Of a stretch of 64,000 bases of DNA, positions 59,407-64,000 are shown one piece after another. The notes under the pieces are model-generated. The model searched no databases and was not told the DNA's origin. It was given only the letters and a program-made list of their open reading frames with translations. The stretch comes from Sphingomonas colocasiae (GTDB taxonomy: Bacteria; Pseudomonadota; Alphaproteobacteria; Sphingomonadales; Sphingomonadaceae), in contig NZ_JAINVV010000009.1 of assembly GCF_019880585.1 (NCBI RefSeq), forward strand, positions 415,756-479,755, in the 5' to 3' direction. The translations under genes and the position numbers were made by a program. The first letter of the stretch is position 1; each line of letters opens with the position of its first letter.

Positions 59407-60615
59407 ATGGACAGCCCGAACAATCCGAACATTCCGAATCTGATGCCGGAGCGCGCCGCGCTCGTCGAACGCACCAAGGCGATCCTGCTTCAGCCCAAGA
59501 CGGAATGGGGCCGTATCGATACCGAGCCCATGACCGTCGCCGGCATCTATCGCGCGCATGTGATCCCGCTCGCGGCGATCCCGGCCGTGTGCACGGCCAT
59601 TGGCAGCCTGGTGCTCGGCCATACCATGTTCGGCATCACCTATCGGCCGTCGGTGGCCGGGGCGGTGACGGGCGCGGCGGTCGGCTATGCGCTCACCCTG
59701 CTGGGCGTCTATGTGCTGGCGGTGATCATCGATGCGCTTGCGCCCAATTTCAACGCGACGCCCAATCGCGTCCAGGCGTTCAAGGTCGCCGCCTATTCAT
59801 GGACCGCATCCTGGGTGGCGGGCATATTTGGCCTGATCCCCGCGCTGGCCTGGCTTTCCTTGCTCGGCGTCTACGGATTGTTCCTGCTCTATCTCGGCCT
59901 GCCGCGCCTGATGAAGGCGCCGGAGGAAAAGGCGCTCGGCTATACGGCGCTGACCGTGGTCGCCGCGATCGTGCTGGCGCTCGTCGCCAGTGCGATCACC
60001 GCGCCGGTGGTGGCGATGTTCGCGCGCACCGCGCCCGCGGGGCAGCTCGAAGGCAAGCTCGCGGTCCCCGGCGTCGGCTCGGTGGATCTCGGCAAGCTCG
60101 AAGCCGCGTCGAAGAAGATGGAGGCCGCCGCCAACCAGCTCAATCAGGTGGGAACACCAGGCAACGGCGCCGCGATCGCGCTGCCGGCCGATCAGCTTCA
60201 GGCGCTGCTGCCGGCGGCCTTGCCGGGCTATGGCCGCAGCGAGGTCGCCAGTTCGTCGGGCAGCGCCGCCGGCGTCGGCGGTTCGCATGCCGAGGCGCGC
60301 TATACCGCCGGGGAGAGCAATATCCGCCTGGAACTGACCGACATGGCGGCGGTCGGCGCACTCGCGGCATTGGGCAGCGCGCTCAACGTCCAGTCGAGCC
60401 GCCAGACCGAGACCGGTTATGAAAAGACCCAGACGATTGACGGCCGCATGGTCAGCGAAGAATGGGACAGCCAGTCGAAAAGCGGCAAGTTCAGCGTGGT
60501 CGTGGCCAATCGTTTCCTTGTCGAGGCACGAGGCGACAATGTCGACATGAATGCGATCAAGGGCGCGGTGATGGCGGTCGGCATCGATCGGCTGGAAGGG
60601 CTGGCGAAGCAATGA
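59407..60615 (+). CDS. Yip1 family membrane protein
   Basis: This 402-residue protein has five hydrophobic helices in residues ~40-200 (e.g. VIPLAAIPAVCTAIGSLVLG, VTGAAVGYALTLLGVYVLAVIIDAL) and a Yip1-type organisation. The C-terminal ~190 residues are soluble and hydrophilic with repeated Gly-Ser stretches and an ERADxxLDGRMVSEEWDSQSKSGKF-like end; this part is not assigned. Yip1-domain proteins in bacteria have no established function. A near-match to a LexA half-site lies upstream but is not convincing. Confidence 0.75.
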   Translation: MDSPNNPNIPNLMPERAALVERTKAILLQPKTEWGRIDTEPMTVAGIYRAHVIPLAAIPAVCTAIGSLVLGHTMFGITYRPSVAGAVTGAAVGYALTLLGVYVLAVIIDALAPNFNATPNRVQAFKVAAYSWTASWVAGIFGLIPALAWLSLLGVYGLFLLYLGLPRLMKAPEEKALGYTALTVVAAIVLALVASAITAPVVAMFARTAPAGQLEGKLAVPGVGSVDLGKLEAASKKMEAAANQLNQVGTPGNGAAIALPADQLQALLPAALPGYGRSEVASSSGSAAGVGGSHAEARYTAGESNIRLELTDMAAVGALAALGSALNVQSSRQTETGYEKTQTIDGRMVSEEWDSQSKSGKFSVVVANRFLVEARGDNVDMNAIKGAVMAVGIDRLEGLAKQ

Positions 60616-60686
60616 TGGGCGATCTCGGCGAAGCCGACGCATCTTCGATCGGTTCGCTCAAGCGCCGCGCGGGCTGATACCGGGGA

Positions 60687-61904
60687 TCAGTCGCGCAGGG
60701 CGGCGATCCGGGCTTCGATATGGCGGCGCTCGACCATGTTGGCGGCTTGGGTGGCCGCCTGCCGAAGCGCCGCGATCGCATCGCCGGTGCGGCCGGTTCG
60801 GGCGAACAGTTCGCCGCGCACGAGCGCGAGCCGGGCATGGTCGCCAAGCCTGTCGTCCAGCCCTTCGAGCAAGGCGAGGCCCGCCGCCGGATGGACCGCT
60901 TCGGCGACCGCGACCGCACGGTTGAGGCGCACGACCGGCGATCCGGTCAAGGCGTCGAGGCGCGCATAGAGTGCGGCGATCGTCGGCCAGTCCGATCCTT
61001 CGGCGGTGCAATGCGCAGCCGCGATCAGCGCCTGCAGCCGATAGGAGCCTTCGGGCGCGGGCGTCGCGATCAGTGCGCGCGCCGCCGCGATCTCGTCGTC
61101 TTGCCACAGGTCCCGATCCTGATCCTTGAGCAGGATCAGCGCGCCATCCTCGTCCACGCGCGCGAAACGGCGTGCATGCTGCAACATCATGAGCGCGAGC
61201 AGCGCCGCGACCTCGCCGTCGCCCGGCATCAGCATATGGAGCAGGCCGCCCAGCCGGATCGCTTCCTCGGCCAGCGCGGTGCGGATCAGGGTTGCGCCCG
61301 AGCCGGCATAGCCCTCGGTGAACAGCAGATAGATCACCGCCAGCACGCCATCCCGCCGTTCCGCGCGTTCGGCTGGCTCGGGTTCGCGAAACGGGATGCG
61401 CGCGGCGGCGATCTTGCGCTTCGCGCGCGTCAGGCGCGCGGCCATGCTGGGCTCGGCGACCAGGAACAGCCGCGCGATCTCCGGCGTGGCGAGCCCCACG
61501 ACCAGCCGCAGCGTTAGCGCCACCTGCGCTTCGCGCGCTAATGCCGGATGGCAACAGGTGAAGATCAGCGCCAGTCGTTCGTCGGGCAGAGTGTCGGGAT
61601 CCACGGTATCCATGCACCCGTCCTCCGCGTCGATCACCAGCAGGCGCCGGGCATTGTTGGCGGTGGCGCTACGGCGCAGCCGGTCGATCGCCTTGCGGAT
61701 CGCCGCGCGCATCAGCCATGCCGAGGGGCGCTCGGGAACGCCGCCGGCGTCCCAGGCCCGCGCCGCCGAAGCGAAGGCATCCGCCAGCGCGTCCTCGGCG
61801 AGATCGAGATCATCGAAGCGGCGCGCGAGCAGCGAGAGCAGTCGTGCCCAGTCCGCCCGATACGCTGCTTCGATCGCCCGCGCGGAGTTCAGGGCGTGCC
61901 GCAA
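60687..61904 (-). CDS. ECF42-type RNA polymerase sigma factor
   Basis: This 405-residue sigma factor has the ECF sigma-2 (ARRFDDLDLAEDALADAFASAARAW) and sigma-4 (LTLRLVVGLATPEIARLF) regions and a long C-terminal extension of ~200 residues with TPR-like helices (QAANMVERRHIEARIAALRD at the end). This extension and the neighbouring DGPF gene define the ECF42 group. The start overlaps the DGPF gene by 16 bp, so the two are coupled. It probably transcribes its own operon from the TGTCGA-N17-CGTC promoter at 62299-62325. Confidence 0.9.
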   Translation of the reverse strand: MRHALNSARAIEAAYRADWARLLSLLARRFDDLDLAEDALADAFASAARAWDAGGVPERPSAWLMRAAIRKAIDRLRRSATANNARRLLVIDAEDGCMDTVDPDTLPDERLALIFTCCHPALAREAQVALTLRLVVGLATPEIARLFLVAEPSMAARLTRAKRKIAAARIPFREPEPAERAERRDGVLAVIYLLFTEGYAGSGATLIRTALAEEAIRLGGLLHMLMPGDGEVAALLALMMLQHARRFARVDEDGALILLKDQDRDLWQDDEIAAARALIATPAPEGSYRLQALIAAAHCTAEGSDWPTIAALYARLDALTGSPVVRLNRAVAVAEAVHPAAGLALLEGLDDRLGDHARLALVRGELFARTGRTGDAIAALRQAATQAANMVERRHIEARIAALRD

Positions 61905-62230
61905 TGGTTGACGACCGGCCGCACCTCGACCGTGCCCGAGAGCATCCTGGCGAAGCCCAGCGCCTCGTCGAGATCCGCGGCCTCGATCAGGTAGAAGCCG
62001 CCCAGATGCTCGACGGTTTCGGCGAAGGGGCCGTCGGTGACGATGCTCTGGCCGTTCGTCGTGCGCACCGTCGTCGCGGTGGTGGTGAGATCGAGTTCCT
62101 CACCCGCCAGATTGCGTTCGCCCAGCGCGTCGCTCAGCCGGCCATGTTCGGCGAAGATCGCAGTCATCTCGTCCGGGCTGGCGTTCGCCCAATCCGATTC
62201 CTTGCCATAGATCAGCAGCGCATATTTCAT
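61889..62230 (-). CDS. DGPF/YciI-like partner protein of the ECF42 sigma factor
   Basis: This 113-residue protein has the YCII/DGPF fold and the DGPF motif in QSIVTDGPFAETVEHLGGFYLIEAADLDEA. DGPF proteins are conserved neighbours of ECF42 sigma factors, but their biochemical function is unknown. It opens the operon behind the predicted ECF promoter and overlaps the sigma gene. Confidence 0.9.
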   Translation of the reverse strand: MKYALLIYGKESDWANASPDEMTAIFAEHGRLSDALGERNLAGEELDLTTTATTVRTTNGQSIVTDGPFAETVEHLGGFYLIEAADLDEALGFARMLSGTVEVRPVVNHCGTP

Positions 62231-62298
62231 CGTCGGTCCTCCTCATGAATCAGGAAACCGTATCGCCATGAGCGCGGCAATGCGATTTCATGCCCCAT

Positions 62299-62325
62299 GA
62301 CGCGCGGCATTTCATCGAATCGACA
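62299..62325 (-). promoter_or_regulatory. ECF42-type promoter (TGTCGA-N17-CGTC)
   Basis: On the reverse strand TGTCGA (62320-62325) and CGTC (62299-62302) are spaced 17 bp apart, matching the motif reported for ECF42 sigma factors (TGTCGA in the -35 and CG(A/T)C in the -10 region). It lies 68 bp before the DGPF start, between the ligase and DGPF genes. Confidence 0.65.
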
Positions 62326-62340
62326 GGGTGCTTCAAAAAA

Positions 62341-63918
62341 TCATGTGATCAGCGCCATCAGCGTGCCGATTCGGTCGGCTTCCTCGGCGGGCTTGTCGGT
62401 GCGGATGCGCGCGATCCGGGGAAAACGCATCGCGACCCCCGATTTGTGCCGCTTGGAGGCGTGGATCGAATCGAACGCCACTTCCAGCACCAGCGTCTTC
62501 TCCACCTCGCGTACCGGGCCGAAGCGGTTGACCGTGTGCTGGCGGACGAAACGGTCGAGCCATTTCAGTTCCTCGTCGGTGAAGCCGAAATAGGCCTTGC
62601 CGACCGGCAGCAGCTCGCCCGCATCGGTCCAGCAGCCGAACGTATAGTCCGAATAGAAGCTGGATCGCTTGCCCGATCCACGCTGCGCGTACATCATCAC
62701 GCAATCGGCTGTCAGCGGATCGCGTTTCCATTTATACCAAAGCCCCACGCGGCGGCCGGCGATATAGGCGCTGTCGCGCCGCTTGAGCATCACGCCTTCG
62801 ATCGATGCATCGCGCGCGCCGGAGCGGATCTCCGCGAGCGCGTCGAAACTCGCGGCGTCGATCACGCGCGACAGGTCGAACCGGTCGGGGGCGAGCCGCT
62901 TCACAAAGACTTCGAGCCGCGCGCGGCGTTCATGCCATGCCAGCGCCCGGACATCCTCGCCGCCGTCGATCAATATGTCGTAGAGGCGGACAAAGGCGGG
63001 GTAATCGGCCAGCATCCGCGCGGAAACCTGCTTGCGCCCAAGCCGTTGCTGGAGCGCGTTGAAGCTTGCCGCTTCGCCGCCCTGCGCGTCTCCCTTCACC
63101 AGCAATTCGCCGTCGAGCACGCCATCGGCGTCAAAATCGGCGGCGACCTCGGGAAAGCTGTGGGTGATGTCATCGCCTGCGCGGCTGTAGAGCCGGGTCT
63201 GGCCGGCGACGCGGACGATCTGGACGCGGATGCCGTCCCATTTCCATTCGGCGGCATAATCGTCGAGCGAGACCACCGCATCGTCGAGTGGATGGGCGAG
63301 CATGAAGGGGCGGAACACCGGCAGGTCGGCGGCGGTCGGCTGATCGCCCCGGCCCTCCGCCCAATCGAACAGCGGTGCATAGGGCGGGCGGATGCCATGC
63401 CACACTTCCTCCACCGCATCGACGTCGAGCCCGAAGGCCTGGGCGAGCGCGGTCTTCGCCAGCCGCGCGGACACGCCGATGCGCAATGCGCCGGTCGCCA
63501 TCTTCAACAGCGCGAAGCGTTCCTCCGGGCTCAGCCGGTCGAGCAGATCGGCGAGCACCGCCGGCGCATCCGATCGCGACAGGGTGGAAAGCCGGTCGAC
63601 GATGCCGCTCAGGCTCAGATCGACCTCGCTCGCTGGCGGCACGGGCGGATCGGGCCAGATCAGCGAGACCGTCTCCGCCGAATCGCCGACATAGTCGCGG
63701 CTCATCCGGAACAGCACCGGATCGACCCGCGCGTCGACCATCGCGCGGATGATCGCGGGCTTCACCGCCGGCAGATCGAGATCGCCGGTCAGCGCCGCCA
63801 TCGCCCAGCCCCTGTCGGGGTCGGGCGTGGCGATCAGATAATCGGCGATAAGCTTGAGCTTTGCGTTGCGCGAACGCGTGTAGATCAGGCGATCGAGAAG
63901 CGCGGCGAAGGCGTGCAT
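62341..63918 (-). CDS. ATP-dependent DNA ligase (LigC/ligase-associated type)
   Basis: This 525-residue protein has an N-terminal helical domain (residues ~1-200), then the nucleotidyltransferase with EWKWDGIRVQ (nucleophilic lysine), GVLDGELLVKG and IEGVMLKRRDSAY, and the OB domain at the C-terminus. This length and layout fit the ligase found in bacterial clusters with a ligase-associated helicase and exonuclease; any such partners would lie outside the window. It would join DNA nicks or ends. The ATG at 63918 is the only plausible start. The remaining ~80 bp contain no gene. Confidence 0.9.
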   Translation of the reverse strand: MHAFAALLDRLIYTRSRNAKLKLIADYLIATPDPDRGWAMAALTGDLDLPAVKPAIIRAMVDARVDPVLFRMSRDYVGDSAETVSLIWPDPPVPPASEVDLSLSGIVDRLSTLSRSDAPAVLADLLDRLSPEERFALLKMATGALRIGVSARLAKTALAQAFGLDVDAVEEVWHGIRPPYAPLFDWAEGRGDQPTAADLPVFRPFMLAHPLDDAVVSLDDYAAEWKWDGIRVQIVRVAGQTRLYSRAGDDITHSFPEVAADFDADGVLDGELLVKGDAQGGEAASFNALQQRLGRKQVSARMLADYPAFVRLYDILIDGGEDVRALAWHERRARLEVFVKRLAPDRFDLSRVIDAASFDALAEIRSGARDASIEGVMLKRRDSAYIAGRRVGLWYKWKRDPLTADCVMMYAQRGSGKRSSFYSDYTFGCWTDAGELLPVGKAYFGFTDEELKWLDRFVRQHTVNRFGPVREVEKTLVLEVAFDSIHASKRHKSGVAMRFPRIARIRTDKPAEEADRIGTLMALIT

Positions 63919-64000
63919 TGTCGCTCAAATATAGAGTCGAGGCGGGGGGGGGTTTAACCGGTGGACCGCCGAAGTTGGGTTTTTTTGGATGTTTTTGAAT
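63919..64000. other. Window end, no feature seen
   Basis: The last 82 bp contain homopolymer runs (GGGGGGGG, TTTTTTT, TTTTT) and are less GC-rich than the rest; no gene or signal is evident. Confidence 0.4.

Noticed and set aside
63919..64000. Homopolymer-rich tail as a possible terminator or assembly edge
   Set aside because: Poly-T runs have no hairpin before them; it might be low-quality sequence at a contig end, which I cannot test.

Overview
The window looks like a chromosomal segment of a GC-rich sphingomonad alphaproteobacterium (Sphingomonas or a close relative). The reasons are the mnmE-mnmG-rsmG-parA-parB block with parS sites inside it, several TonB-dependent receptors, the rnd-lptC-lptA-lptB-rpoN block, GAAC-N7-GAAC LexA-type boxes, and protein types common in that family (DUF6489, M61 and S46 peptidases, short RNase D). 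No tRNA, rRNA, transposase, phage or CRISPR element was seen. GC content is high almost throughout, so many long antisense reading frames are open by composition only.

Layout. 1-2.9 kb: tail of an AI-2E/PerM-type membrane protein, a DUF2147 protein, and a reverse-strand operon ogt - dienelactone hydrolase - quinone oxidoreductase. 2.95-8.75 kb: origin-proximal housekeeping operon DUF6489-mnmE-mnmG-rsmG-parA-parB with three parS sites. 8.8-15.5 kb: ribA-xth, a ThiE-like gene, YggS-HAD-TSUP, a 2OG oxygenase, and a small membrane-protein/PspC pair behind a predicted sigma-54 promoter. 15.5-25.9 kb: a large MHYT-GGDEF-EAL protein, an exported peroxiredoxin, and a run of small stress or repair genes containing three LexA-type boxes (next to a GFA protein, an endonuclease III-like glycosylase, and a 2'-5' RNA ligase/VOC pair).

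25.9-47.6 kb is the most accessory-looking part. It has three TonB-dependent receptors, three related VOC-fold proteins (two with export signals) lacking the usual metal ligands, an M61 peptidase, an M14 carboxypeptidase, an M19 dipeptidase-like protein without its HxD motif, an exported amidohydrolase, a class V PLP enzyme, a sodium symporter, a double-CDGSH plus cupin fusion, a tiny Tat-signal protein and a MarR regulator. AT-rich palindromes built on TTCATATGAA or ATATAT lie in front of most units from 25.9 to 36.6 kb. My reading is a MarR-controlled system that imports a peptide-like or amino-acid-conjugated compound through the outer membrane, trims it in the periplasm and takes up the product. 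The substrate is unknown.

47.7-64 kb: DUF2061, then thiC with an upstream small membrane protein under a TPP riboswitch, an S46 dipeptidyl-peptidase, rpoN and the LPS-transport genes lptB/lptA/lptC with rnd, a TerC protein, a two-domain cold-shock protein with an Arg/Gly/Phe-rich N-terminus, a Yip1-like protein, an ECF42-type sigma factor with its DGPF partner and a matching promoter, and an ATP-dependent DNA ligase. Two inverted copies of a ~92-bp two-hairpin element flank the S46-rpoN segment.
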